Part shown: positions 7,685-15,942 of the stretch, piece after piece
Layout: each line of letters opens with the position of its first letter
Numbering within the stretch: position 1 is the first letter of the stretch
Origin: Chloroflexota bacterium
Lineage (GTDB): Bacteria; Chloroflexota; Anaerolineae; JAAEKA01
Assembly (NCBI GenBank): GCA_029558955.1
Contig: JAKQCW010000234.1
Coordinates: 1-37,747, forward strand
Direction: 5' to 3'
Length of the DNA stretch: 37,747 nucleotides
Notes under the pieces: model-generated
The model's database searches: none
The model's input: the letters and a program-made list of their open reading frames with translations, nothing else
Told to the model about the DNA's origin: nothing
Made by a program: the position numbers and the translations under genes

Positions 7685-8602
7685 ATGCGCATTCTTGTTA
7701 CCGGCGGCGCGGGCTTCATCGGTTCGCATATCGTCGATGCATTCATCGGCGCGGGCCATCAGGTGGCCGTGGTCGATAATCTCAACACGGGCAAGCTGGC
7801 CAACCTCAACCCAGCCGCCAGCTTTTTCCAGGTCGATATCCGCGACGCCGCAGGGCTGGCCCGCGTCTTCGAGCAGGTGCAGCCAGAGGTGATCTCGCAT
7901 CAGGCCGCGCTGGCCGATGTGCGCGGCTCGCTGCGTGAGCCGGACGCCTACGCCGAGGTCAACATCATCGGCTCGATCCGCCTGCTGGAGCTGGCCCGCC
8001 AGCACGGCGTGCGCAAGGTCGTCTACGCCTCCACCGGCGGCGCGGTCTACGGCGAGCCGGAGTACGTGCCGGTGCGCGAGGATCACCCCATCAACCCGCT
8101 GGACCCCTACGGCGCCAGCAAGCACACCGTCGAGCACTATCTCTTCATCTACCGGCACAACTACGGCCTGGACTACGCCAGCCTGCGCTACCCCAACGTC
8201 TATGGCCCGCGCCAGGACCCGTTCGGCGAGGCGGGCGTGGTGGCCATCTTCACCGGCAAGATGCTGGCCGACCAGCCCTGCACCATCAACGGCGACGGCA
8301 CGCAGCAGCGCGATTTCGTCTTCGTGACCGACGTGGCCCGCGCCAACCTGCTGGCCGCGGCCGCGGCCGGCAGCGGCATCTACAACATCGGCAGCGGGGT
8401 GGGCACCGACGTCAACGCCGTCTTCGCCGGCCTCAAGCAGGCCGCAGGCTATGCGCAGGAGGCCCTCTACGGCCCCGCCAAGCTGGGCGAGGTCTACAAG
8501 ATCTTCCTGGACGCCTCCAAGGCCCAGCGCGAGCTGGGCTGGGAGGCGACGGTGAGCGTGGTCGATGGGCTGAAGAAGACCGTGGACTACTTCCGGGCAT
8601 AA
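7685..8602 (+). CDS. NAD-dependent NDP-sugar epimerase (GalE-like SDR)
   Basis: A 305-residue extended short-chain dehydrogenase/reductase. The N-terminal GGAGFIGSHIVDAF is the NAD-binding GxxGxxG motif, with acidic residue D31-type discrimination in VVDNLNTG. YASTGGAVYGEP supplies the catalytic Ser/Thr, DPYGASKHTVEHYL the YxxxK, and LRYPNVYGPRQDP the sugar-binding segment. These are features of UDP-glucose 4-epimerase-like enzymes that feed sugar nucleotides to glycan synthesis. The next gene, only 7 nt downstream, is a glycosyltransferase, which supports a role in polysaccharide or glycolipid assembly. The exact sugar cannot be told. Confidence 0.9.
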   Translation: MRILVTGGAGFIGSHIVDAFIGAGHQVAVVDNLNTGKLANLNPAASFFQVDIRDAAGLARVFEQVQPEVISHQAALADVRGSLREPDAYAEVNIIGSIRLLELARQHGVRKVVYASTGGAVYGEPEYVPVREDHPINPLDPYGASKHTVEHYLFIYRHNYGLDYASLRYPNVYGPRQDPFGEAGVVAIFTGKMLADQPCTINGDGTQQRDFVFVTDVARANLLAAAAAGSGIYNIGSGVGTDVNAVFAGLKQAAGYAQEALYGPAKLGEVYKIFLDASKAQRELGWEATVSVVDGLKKTVDYFRA

Positions 8603-8609
8603 GGGTGCG

Positions 8610-9773
8610 TTGACCAAAGTGATGAAGCCGCCGCGGGTGCTCGTCAACGGCTGGTTCTGGGGCCAGATGCACACCGGCTCCGGGCAATATCTGCATCATC
8701 TGGCCCGGTGTTTGCCGCAGGTCGCTGGCCAGTTGCAGTACATCCTGGCGCTGCCGCAGGCCAGCGCCGCGCCGGCGCCGGCCGGCTGGCAGGTGGTGGT
8801 TGCGCCGCCGGCCGCGGGCAGGCTGGGCGAGAACCTGGCCAAGCTCTGGTTCGAGCAGATCAGCTACCCGGCCGCCTGTCGTCGCCTGGCTGCCGACATC
8901 GCCTTCGTTCCCTACTGGGGGTCTCCCTGGCGACTGCCCTGCGCCACCGCGGTCACGGTGCATGACCTGATCCCGCTGTTGTTGCCGGCCTACCGCGGCG
9001 GCCCGTTGCAGCGGGCCTACAGTTGGCTGGTGAGCCAGACTGCCGGCCGCGCCGCGCTGATTTTAACCGACAGCCAGGCCAGCCGGCAGGATATCATCCA
9101 GCGTTTGAGCCTCCCGCCCGACCGGGTGCAGGCCGTTCTGCTGGCTGCCGACGAGCGTTTCCGGCCGGCCACCGATCAGGCCGAGCTGGCGCGTGTGCAG
9201 GTGCGCTACAGCCTGCCTGAGCGTTTCATGCTCTATCTGGGCGGCTTCGACGTGCGCAAGAACGTGGCCGGGCTGGTGCGGGCCTATGCGCGCTGGGTGC
9301 GGCAAGACCTTCCACTTCTCAGAAGAAGTGGAAGGTCTGACTCGGTCCCTCCTCTCGTCATCGCCGGCAAGCTGCCGGCGGCCGACACACCCTTCACCCC
9401 TGATCCGCGGCGCATGGCGGCCGAGGCAGGGGTGGCCGACCGTGTTCACTTCACCGGCTGGGTGGAGGAGGACGACAAGCCTGCGCTCTACAGCCTGGCC
9501 AGCCTTTTCGTCTTTCCGTCGCTGGTTGAAGGCTTTGGCCTGCCCGTGGCCGAGGCGGCAGCCTGCGGGACGCCCGTTGTGACCTCCAATCGTTCATCGT
9601 TGCCCGAAGCAGCGCCGGGCGCGATCTTGGTGGACCCTGAGGATGAAGCGGCCCTGGCCGCGGCCATGGCCCAGGCGCTGCAAGCCGCGCGGCCGGCCGC
9701 GCACCCCGAGGCGCGCCGCACCTGGCTGGATGTCGCCCATGAAACCGCCGCTTGGTTGAAGGAGCTATCATGA
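8610..9773 (+). CDS. GT4-family glycosyltransferase with an internal palindromic insertion
   Basis: A 387-residue GT-B fold glycosyltransferase. The acceptor-side domain (residues 8-190) includes GSGQYLHHLA and VTVHDLIPLLLP. The donor-binding domain includes LYLGGFDVRKNVAGLVRAY, VHFTGWVEEDDKPALY and FPSLVEGFGLPVAEAAACGT, where the E-x7-E retaining motif lies. Start is TTG 8610 with AAGGG 5 nt before; the ATG at 8622 is possible. Residues about 232-243 (DLPLLRRSGRSD) are encoded by a perfect palindrome (9305-9338) and form an extra loop where related proteins go straight from the Tyr-Ala-Arg helix to the next strand. The reading frame is kept, so the enzyme may still work. The stop overlaps the start of the next gene (ATGA). 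Confidence 0.88.
   Translation: MTKVMKPPRVLVNGWFWGQMHTGSGQYLHHLARCLPQVAGQLQYILALPQASAAPAPAGWQVVVAPPAAGRLGENLAKLWFEQISYPAACRRLAADIAFVPYWGSPWRLPCATAVTVHDLIPLLLPAYRGGPLQRAYSWLVSQTAGRAALILTDSQASRQDIIQRLSLPPDRVQAVLLAADERFRPATDQAELARVQVRYSLPERFMLYLGGFDVRKNVAGLVRAYARWVRQDLPLLRRSGRSDSVPPLVIAGKLPAADTPFTPDPRRMAAEAGVADRVHFTGWVEEDDKPALYSLASLFVFPSLVEGFGLPVAEAAACGTPVVTSNRSSLPEAAPGAILVDPEDEAALAAAMAQALQAARPAAHPEARRTWLDVAHETAAWLKELS
9305..9338. repeat. Perfect 15-bp-stem hairpin inside the glycosyltransferase gene
   Basis: Arms AGACCTTCCACTTCT (9305-9319) and its exact reverse complement (9324-9338) flank a CAGA loop. A flanking CTGACTCGGTCCC continues into AT-richer, non-typical codons. It reads in frame through the host gene and looks like an inserted palindromic repeat. 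Confidence 0.85.
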
Positions 9774-10663
9774 CTGCACCCCTTGCCCTGGAATCGACCG
9801 TGATCTCCCACGGATTGCCCTATCCACAGAACATCGCTGCGGCCCGCCGTTTCGAGCAGATCGCACGCCAGTACGGCGCCGAGCCGCGCACCGTGGCGGT
9901 GATCGGCGGCGAGCTGCGGGCCGGGCTGAACGACGAGGAGCTGGAGCTGCTGGCGCGCAGCCATGACGTGCGCAAGCTCAGCCGCCGCGACCTGCCCATC
10001 GCCGTCGCGCAGGGCTGGCACGGCGCCACCACCGTGGCCACCACCATGTGGATCGCGGCGCGCCATGGCATCCGCGTCTTCAGCACCGGCGGCATCGGCG
10101 GCGTACACCGCAGCGGATCGCTGAAGGGTGAAGCGGGGGGCCGGGATGCCGCGCCGGACATCTCGGCCGACCTGCCGGAGCTGGCGCAGACGCCGGTGGC
10201 CGTGGTGTGCGCCGGGGCCAAGGCGATTCTGGACCTGCCCGCGACGCTGGAGTGGCTGGAGACCTGGGGGGTGCCGGTGGTGGGCTATGGAACCGACGAA
10301 TTCCCCGCCTTCTACTCGCGCGGCAGCGGGCTGCCGGTGGATGTGCGGGTGGACACGCCGCAGGAGGCCGCGGCCATCGTCGAGGCGAAACGCCGGCTGG
10401 GGCTGCCGGGCGGGGTGTTGATCTGCGCGCCCATCCCGCAGGAATACGAGCTGCCGGCGGCCGAGGCCAACGCGGCCATTGAACAGGCGCTGGCCGAGGC
10501 AGACGCCCAAGGCGTGCGCGGCAAGGCCATCACCCCCTTCCTGCTGGCGCGCATCGTCGAGCTGACCGGCGAGCGCAGCCTGCACGCCAACCTGGCCTTG
10601 CTGGAGAACAACGTGCGCATCGGCGCGCAGATCGCCGCCGCGCTGGCCGCCTCACGGGCGTGA
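9770..10663 (+). CDS. psuG: Pseudouridine-5'-phosphate glycosidase
   Basis: A 297-residue enzyme that cleaves the C-C glycosidic bond of pseudouridine 5'-phosphate to uracil and ribose 5-phosphate, in the breakdown of modified RNA nucleosides. ALESTVISHGLPYPQN, STGGIGGVHR, DISADLPELA, VVCAGAKAILDLPATLEWLE (catalytic Lys) and FPAFYSRGSG are the expected blocks, and length is normal. A Gly-rich stretch of about 8 extra residues (SLKGEAGG-type) lies between GVHR and DISADL. Start ATG 9770 overlaps the glycosyltransferase stop. The usual partner, pseudouridine kinase (psuK), is not next to it. It shares a transcription unit with the epimerase and glycosyltransferase, probably without functional meaning. 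Confidence 0.93.
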   Translation: MTAPLALESTVISHGLPYPQNIAAARRFEQIARQYGAEPRTVAVIGGELRAGLNDEELELLARSHDVRKLSRRDLPIAVAQGWHGATTVATTMWIAARHGIRVFSTGGIGGVHRSGSLKGEAGGRDAAPDISADLPELAQTPVAVVCAGAKAILDLPATLEWLETWGVPVVGYGTDEFPAFYSRGSGLPVDVRVDTPQEAAAIVEAKRRLGLPGGVLICAPIPQEYELPAAEANAAIEQALAEADAQGVRGKAITPFLLARIVELTGERSLHANLALLENNVRIGAQIAAALAASRA

Positions 10664-10731
10664 GACCGGGCCATCTCCCCGTCACAACGCCGACGCTGCC
10701 GGCATCATGGTGAAGGGGCGCCGTTGCCCGA

Positions 10732-11742
10732 TCAGTTGAATGCCTCCACCCACATCCGCCACAGTGTCGCCCGCGCCGGATCGAAGGGCAGGTAGAAGGT
10801 CGCCCGCTCCAGCAGCCCCACATAGCGCATCTTGACCAGGTAGGGAATCTCCTCCGGCTGGCCCTCGACGGCAAACTGGGCCAGCATCTCGTCGCTGATC
10901 AGCGCGGGCATCTCCTCCCAACGCTGGCGCACGGCCAGACTGCTCAGCCGCTCCCTCACCTCGCCCCAGCCGTGCAGCTCCATCACCTTGCTGTAGCTGG
11001 GAGTCGAGGCGTAGAAGGCCACCTGGCTGCGCACCTCGCGCCGGGCGCGCGCCATCTCCTCCGCCGTCTCGCCGGTGATCACGAAGATGCTGCTGGAGAG
11101 GGCGATATCGCCGCGCCGCCGGCCGGCGGCGTCCAGCCCCTGCTGCACGTTGGGCAGGATCTGTTCGCGCAGATAGCGGGTGGTGTGGAAGGGGTGAACG
11201 TGCAGGCCCTGGCACAGCTCGCCGGCCAGTTGGCACATCTGCGCGTTGACTGCTGCGATGTAGACGGGAACCGGGGGGTAGACGCTGGGGCCAGGGTTGA
11301 AAAAGGGCGCCATCAGCGTCAGTTTGTAGTGCTCGCCGCGGAAGTTGAGCCGCCCGCCGCCCTGCCAGGCCTCCCAGACCGCGCGCATGGCCAGGATGAA
11401 CTCGCGCAGACGGGCGGCCGGCGGGCCCCAGGGCATGCCAAAGCGCCGCTCGATGTGCGCCTGCACCTGCGTGCCCAGCCCCAGGATGAAGCGGCCCTGC
11501 GACGCCTCGCGCAGATCCCAGGCCAGGTGCGCCACAGAGGTGGGATTGCGGGCGAAGGCCACCGCAATGGCCGTGCCCAGGCCGATGCGCCCGGTGTGCA
11601 GCGCGGCCACGCCCAGCGGCAGGAAGGGATCGTGCTGCGTCTCGCTGGTCCACAGGGTATCGAAGCCGATGGCCTCGGCCGCCTGCGCCAGCCCAGCGGC
11701 CTCGCGCAGCGTATTGCTCATGATCGCGACGTCCAGTTTCAT
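10732..11742 (-). CDS. F420-dependent LLM-class oxidoreductase (TIGR03617-like)
   Basis: A 336-residue luciferase-like TIM-barrel oxidoreductase. FDTLWTSETQHDPFLPL, IGLGTAIAVAFARNPTSVAHLAWDL, GRFILGLGTQVQAHIERRFG and RLREFILAMRAVWEAW match the deazaflavin (F420) subfamily known from actinobacteria and Chloroflexota. The substrate is unknown. Start ATG 11742 has GAGGAG 7 nt upstream; the longer open frame to 11892 reads through intergenic sequence and is not used. It runs convergent to psuG (68-bp gap) and divergent from the sulfate transporter operon. Confidence 0.87.
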   Translation of the reverse strand: MKLDVAIMSNTLREAAGLAQAAEAIGFDTLWTSETQHDPFLPLGVAALHTGRIGLGTAIAVAFARNPTSVAHLAWDLREASQGRFILGLGTQVQAHIERRFGMPWGPPAARLREFILAMRAVWEAWQGGGRLNFRGEHYKLTLMAPFFNPGPSVYPPVPVYIAAVNAQMCQLAGELCQGLHVHPFHTTRYLREQILPNVQQGLDAAGRRRGDIALSSSIFVITGETAEEMARARREVRSQVAFYASTPSYSKVMELHGWGEVRERLSSLAVRQRWEEMPALISDEMLAQFAVEGQPEEIPYLVKMRYVGLLERATFYLPFDPARATLWRMWVEAFN

Positions 11743-11912
11743 GGTGCGCTCCTCGGGGGAATGGGAGATGGGGGGATGGGGTGATTGGGTGATCTGCAAC
11801 CTGCCATCTGCATCTGCTTTTATGGTACACCGGAACAGGCGCGACGGCAAGCTGCGCCCCCCTAGGGATAACGCAATAACGCCGTGACCCAAAAACTCCT
11901 CCCACCATTCCG

Positions 11913-11940
11913 GGTTACGGGTTACGAGTTACGCATGACG
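11913..11940. repeat. Heptamer array upstream of the sulfate transporter operon
   Basis: GGTTACG, GGTTACG, AGTTACG and CATGACG in a row with 7-bp spacing, the reverse complement of the array type at 94-140. It ends 7 bp before the first YTGTCAY box. Confidence 0.8.
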
Positions 11941-11947
11941 CCTCACC

Positions 11948-12015
11948 TTGTCACGACTTTGTCATGCCGCCGTCACGGCCTTTGTCACCGCCGGCTGGTA
12001 CGGTGTCGATAGAAT
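11948..12015 (+). promoter_or_regulatory. Four Pho-box-like direct repeats and -10 element of the cys operon
   Basis: TTGTCAC (11948), TTGTCAT (11959), CCGTCAC (11970) and TTGTCAC (11982) lie at 11, 11 and 12 bp spacing on one DNA face. E. coli PhoB boxes are 7-bp CTGTCAT repeats with an 11-bp period, so this looks like two tandem boxes for an OmpR/PhoB-type activator. A good -10 TAGAAT follows at 12010-12015, putting the last repeat at about -35, as in activator-dependent promoters. The start codon is only 11 nt after the -10, so the transcript may be nearly leaderless, or another -10 is used. Confidence 0.7.
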
Positions 12016-12025
12016 TGGAGACGCC

Positions 12026-13990
12026 ATGTCCATCGTTCTGGAACACCTCACCAAGCGCTACGGCGGCCATCCGGTCGTCAACGACGTTTCGCTGGAGATC
12101 GCCGACGGCGAATTCTTCGTGCTGCTCGGCTCCAGCGGCAGCGGCAAGACCACGGTGCTCAACATGGTGGCCGGCCTGACCGGCATCGACCGTGGACGTA
12201 TCCTCTTGCACGGCAGGGACGTGACCGATCTGCCCACACAGGAGCGCCGCGTCGGCTTCGTCTTCCAAAACTACGCCCTCTTCCAGCACATGTCGGTGGC
12301 CGACAACATCGAGTTCGGCATGACGCTGCGCAAGATGCCAGCCGCCGAGCGCCGCCGCTGGCGCGATGAGCTGTTGGAACTGGTCGGCCTGGTTGGCTTG
12401 GGCAAGCGCATGCCGCGGCAGCTCTCAGGCGGCCAACAGCAGCGCGTGGCCTTGGCGCGCGCGCTGGCCATCAAACCTGATGTGTTGCTGCTGGATGAGC
12501 CGCTGGGCGCACTGGATGCCAAGATTCGCATCGAGCTGCGCCGCTCCCTGAGCGCGATTCAACGCACGCTCGGCGTCTCCACAATCCTGGTGACCCATGA
12601 TCAGGAGGAGGCCTTCGAGCTGGCCGATCGGTTGGGCGTGATGAGCTTCGGCCGTCTGCTGGAGGTGGGCCAGCCGGCTGACCTCTACCAGCGGCCGGCG
12701 ACGGAATTCGTGGCGACCTTCCTGGGCACGGCCAATCTCCTGGTTGGACGGTGCGCCGGGGAGAGCATACAGCTTGGCCCGGTTCGCATCCCGGTCGCCT
12801 GCCCCGCGCGCGCGCCATCCGAGCAGGCGCCCCACACCCCGCCGTCACGGTCGCCTGTCGCCAACGAGCTCGACGCGCCGGCAGTGCAACGGGTGCAGGT
12901 GTTGTTCCGGCCGGAGGATGTGGTGCTGGCCAGAGACCCGGCTGCCTTGGCCGTCCCCCCATTCGGCCAGGGCGAAGTCGTCCAGGTGGTGTTTTCCGGC
13001 GCCTATCAACGGCTGCGGCTGCGGCTGCCACCCCTGGCTGGCGTCCGGCCCATCGCGCCGCCTGTGGCCTTCGGCGATGACGCCGTTTTCGTCGAGGCTC
13101 TGCGCCAGCAGGCTGACGTGGAGTTCTTGCCCCTTCAGCCCGGCGAAAGGGTGTGGGTGGGCATTCGTCACTTCCACGCCTTGGAACACCCCGGCCTCAA
13201 TTTTCTGCTCTTGACCGACGGCTCGCCGCAGGCTCAGGCAGCGCTGGCTTTGGGCGGCCAGCTTGCCCGGCTGGCCCACGCGCGCACTGTGGTGCTGGGC
13301 TATGATCTGCAAGGCGAGGCCATGCAGCGCCATTTGCAGCAGGCCAAAGAGTTGCTGGGCAGTGGATTGGCGGCGCTTGATGTGCGGATGACCGCAGAGC
13401 CGTTGGCGCAGGCGGTGCATGACGAGGCCGAACGCCAGCCCTACGATCTGGTGATCATGGGGTTCACCGCGACCAACGGGCTCGATTTGGCGGAGACCAT
13501 CGTGCAGGCCGGCGAGCACAACCTGTTGTTGGTATCGCGGCCCCAAGAGACACCCATGAATGTGCTGATCGCGGCTACCAGCGGCGAGCCGGGCAAGGAT
13601 GATGTGCTCTTTGCCGGACGGCTGATGCGGCACGTCGGCGCCAGCGCCACGCTGATCTCCGTGCTCGACCATGGCGACGATGCCGTGACGCGCCAGCGCG
13701 CTGAACGTTTTCTGGCCGGCGGCGTCCGTTCACTGGAGATTCTGGGAGTGCCGGCCCGGTCAGCCGTGCGCAGCGGGCAGGTCAGTCCGACCATTGCCAA
13801 GGAGCTGGCCGCCGGCGGCTATGACCTGCTGGTGCTCGGCACGCCGCTGGCCGATCTGGACGGCCGCATCTCGCTGCACGGCGTCGTCGAGCAGATGCTG
13901 AGTCAGACGCCTGCCTGCGCGACGTTGCTGGTGCGTTCGACCAAACACTCACATTTCGGGCCCACGGTCGTCGAGACTGTGCGGATCTAG
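12026..13990 (+). CDS. cysA: Sulfate ABC transporter ATPase CysA fused to two USP domains
   Basis: A 654-residue protein, where ordinary CysA has about 350. Residues 1-235 are an ABC ATPase: Walker A GSSGSGKTT (35-43), signature LSGGQ (133-137), Walker B VLLLDEP (153-159), switch His191. Residues about 236-385 are a CysA/PotA-like regulatory beta domain containing RPEDVVLARDP and VFSGAYQRL. Residues about 390-507 and 510-636 are two tandem universal-stress-protein-like domains (FLLLTDGSPQAQAALALGGQ; YDLVIMGF; MNVLIAATSG; YDLLVLGTP). The frame is continuous with no stop or spare start between the parts. ATG 12026 follows GGAG; the longer frame from 11948 would run through the regulatory repeats. 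First gene of cysA-sbp-cysT-cysW. The USP part could sense nucleotide or stress and tune uptake; this is inference. Confidence 0.9.
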   Translation: MSIVLEHLTKRYGGHPVVNDVSLEIADGEFFVLLGSSGSGKTTVLNMVAGLTGIDRGRILLHGRDVTDLPTQERRVGFVFQNYALFQHMSVADNIEFGMTLRKMPAAERRRWRDELLELVGLVGLGKRMPRQLSGGQQQRVALARALAIKPDVLLLDEPLGALDAKIRIELRRSLSAIQRTLGVSTILVTHDQEEAFELADRLGVMSFGRLLEVGQPADLYQRPATEFVATFLGTANLLVGRCAGESIQLGPVRIPVACPARAPSEQAPHTPPSRSPVANELDAPAVQRVQVLFRPEDVVLARDPAALAVPPFGQGEVVQVVFSGAYQRLRLRLPPLAGVRPIAPPVAFGDDAVFVEALRQQADVEFLPLQPGERVWVGIRHFHALEHPGLNFLLLTDGSPQAQAALALGGQLARLAHARTVVLGYDLQGEAMQRHLQQAKELLGSGLAALDVRMTAEPLAQAVHDEAERQPYDLVIMGFTATNGLDLAETIVQAGEHNLLLVSRPQETPMNVLIAATSGEPGKDDVLFAGRLMRHVGASATLISVLDHGDDAVTRQRAERFLAGGVRSLEILGVPARSAVRSGQVSPTIAKELAAGGYDLLVLGTPLADLDGRISLHGVVEQMLSQTPACATLLVRSTKHSHFGPTVVETVRI

Positions 13991-14005
13991 CAAGGAGTTC
14001 ACTTG

Positions 14006-15076
14006 ATGACAACGAGAAGCATCGCAGCACTTAGCCTGCTTCTGGTGTTGAGCCTGGCGCTGGGTGCATGTGGCGGCAGCACCGCCCAGCCCGCGCCCGC
14101 CAGCGACGCAACGGCGGCCACTGGTCAAAAACCGGCCACCCTGATTCTGGGCGCCTACACCACGCCGCGCGAGGCCTACGGTGAGTTGATCCCGATCTTT
14201 CGCCAGCTTTGGCAGGAGCAGGCCGGGCAGGATGTCGTCTTCGAAGAGTCATACCTGGGTTCCGGCGCCCAGTCGCGGGCCATTGTCGAGGGCTTCGAAG
14301 CTGACGTAACGGCGCTGTCGCTGGAGGCTGATGTGAATCGCATCCAGCAGGCCGGCCTGATCACCGGGGACTGGAAGAACAACCCAAGCAACGGCATGGT
14401 CAGCAACTCCATCGTCGTCTTTGCCGTGCGCGAGGGCAACCCCAAGGGGATTCAGGACTGGGCCGATCTGGCCAAGCCCGGCGTGCAGATCCTGACGCCC
14501 AACCCCAAGACCAGCGGCGGCGCCATGTGGAACATCCTCGCCCTGTACGGCGCAGCCCTGCGCGGCTACGTGGACGGGGTGCCGGCCGGCGACGAAGCCG
14601 CGGCCACCGAGTTCATGAAAGCCGTCTTCCGCAACGTCACCGTGATGGACAAAGGCGCACGCGAGAGCATCACCAACTTCGAGAAGGGCGTGGGCGATGT
14701 GGCAATCACCTACGAGAACGAGGTCTTGGTGGCGCAGCAGCAAGGCCAGAGCTACGACATGGTCATCCCGCGCTCGACCATTCTGATCGAGAACCCGTTG
14801 GCCGTGGTCGACGCCTACGCCGACAAGCATGGCACGCGCGCGATCGCCGATGCCTTCGTGAGCTTTCTGCTCAGCCGCCAGGCCCAGGAGATCTTCGCGC
14901 AGCACGGCCTGCGCTCGGTCGATTCCAGCGTCGCCGAAGCTACTCAGAGCCAGTACCCCCCGGTCGAGGACCAGTTCACCATCGAATATTTCGGCGGCTG
15001 GGACCAGGCCACGCCCAGGTTCTTCGGCGATGAGGGCGTCTTCACCCAGGCGCTGCTGGACATTCAGTCCCAGTGA
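14006..15076 (+). CDS. sbp: Sulfate/thiosulfate-binding lipoprotein
   Basis: A 356-residue solute-binding lipoprotein of the Sbp/CysP family, which captures sulfate or thiosulfate outside the membrane and hands it to CysTW. The lipobox LGAC sets Cys22. ESYLGSGAQSRAIVEGFEAD, VFAVREGNPKGIQDWADLAK and ILTPNPKTSGGAMWNILA are the family's ligand-binding blocks. The C-terminus carries FTIEYFGGWDQATPRFF, normal for the family. ATG 14006 has AAGGAG 8 nt upstream; a TTG at 14003 is less likely. Starts 15 nt after cysA and overlaps the start of cysT. Confidence 0.93.
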   Translation: MTTRSIAALSLLLVLSLALGACGGSTAQPAPASDATAATGQKPATLILGAYTTPREAYGELIPIFRQLWQEQAGQDVVFEESYLGSGAQSRAIVEGFEADVTALSLEADVNRIQQAGLITGDWKNNPSNGMVSNSIVVFAVREGNPKGIQDWADLAKPGVQILTPNPKTSGGAMWNILALYGAALRGYVDGVPAGDEAAATEFMKAVFRNVTVMDKGARESITNFEKGVGDVAITYENEVLVAQQQGQSYDMVIPRSTILIENPLAVVDAYADKHGTRAIADAFVSFLLSRQAQEIFAQHGLRSVDSSVAEATQSQYPPVEDQFTIEYFGGWDQATPRFFGDEGVFTQALLDIQSQ

Positions 15077-15942
15077 GCACCATGTCCCAACGGCAAGCCC
15101 AGCGTGCAGACAAGTCCCAACGTCGCCAAGGCGTACCCTGGGGGCGTTGGGGCCTGCGCGTCAGCGCGCTGAGCTATCTGGCGCTGATTCTCATCATTCC
15201 TCTGTTGGTCGTCTTTCAAGATGGCTTGAGCGAGGGATTGCGCGGGCTGTGGTCGGAGATCACGCGGCCGGTGGCCTGGGCGGCGTTGATGCTCACCCTG
15301 CGCACCTCCGCTGTCATGGTCATCATCAACACGGTGATGGGCACGCTGACCGCCTACGTGCTGGTGCGCTATGAATTCCCCGGCAAATCGCTGCTCAACG
15401 CCTTGGTGGACCTGCCTCTGGCCATTCCGACCCTGGTCACTGGCGTCATGCTGGTGATTCTCTATGGCCCCCAAGAGCCCCTGGGCGCCTGGTTGGAGCG
15501 GGCGCTGGGCTTGCGTGTGATCTTTGCGTCCCCTGGCATCGTCCTGGCGCTGCTGTTCGTCACCTTTCCCTTCGTGGTGCGGGCGGTGCAGCCGGTGCTG
15601 TTAAGCCTGGATCGCTCCGTCGAGGATGCAGCCGCCTCCCTGGGCGCCGGACCGTGGACGATCTTCCGGAGGGTCACCTTGCCGCCGTTGCTTCTGCCGC
15701 TGACCAGCGGCGCACTGCTCAGCTTCGCGCGCGCCGTGGGCGAGTTCGGCGCGATCATCGTCGTGGCCGGCAACATTCCCCTGCGCTCGCAAACCGCCGC
15801 CGTCTATGTCTGGGGCGAAGTCGAATCGGAGAACCGCTTCGGCGCCAGCGCCGTGTCCGTGGCGTTGATGGTCATTGCCTTCTCGCTGATTCTGGCGGTG
15901 GACCTGATCCAGAGTCGCCGCCAGGGGGAGGACCGGACATGA
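15073..15942 (+). CDS. cysT: Sulfate ABC transporter permease CysT
   Basis: A 289-residue permease with about six membrane segments and the coupling-loop motif EDAAASLGAGPWTIFRRVTLP (EAA-type) that docks on CysA. LSFARAVGEFGAIIVVAGNIP and YVWGEVESENRFGASA are characteristic of the CysT/CysU half of sulfate permeases. Start GTG 15073 overlaps the sbp stop (GTGA); ATG 15082 is an equally possible start. It forms the channel with CysW. Confidence 0.92.
   Translation: MSTMSQRQAQRADKSQRRQGVPWGRWGLRVSALSYLALILIIPLLVVFQDGLSEGLRGLWSEITRPVAWAALMLTLRTSAVMVIINTVMGTLTAYVLVRYEFPGKSLLNALVDLPLAIPTLVTGVMLVILYGPQEPLGAWLERALGLRVIFASPGIVLALLFVTFPFVVRAVQPVLLSLDRSVEDAAASLGAGPWTIFRRVTLPPLLLPLTSGALLSFARAVGEFGAIIVVAGNIPLRSQTAAVYVWGEVESENRFGASAVSVALMVIAFSLILAVDLIQSRRQGEDRT

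Noticed and set aside
11948..12025. Longer CysA start at 11948
   Set aside because: The extra residues would be encoded by the regulatory repeats; the ATG at 12026 has a GGAG site and fits the family's N-terminus.
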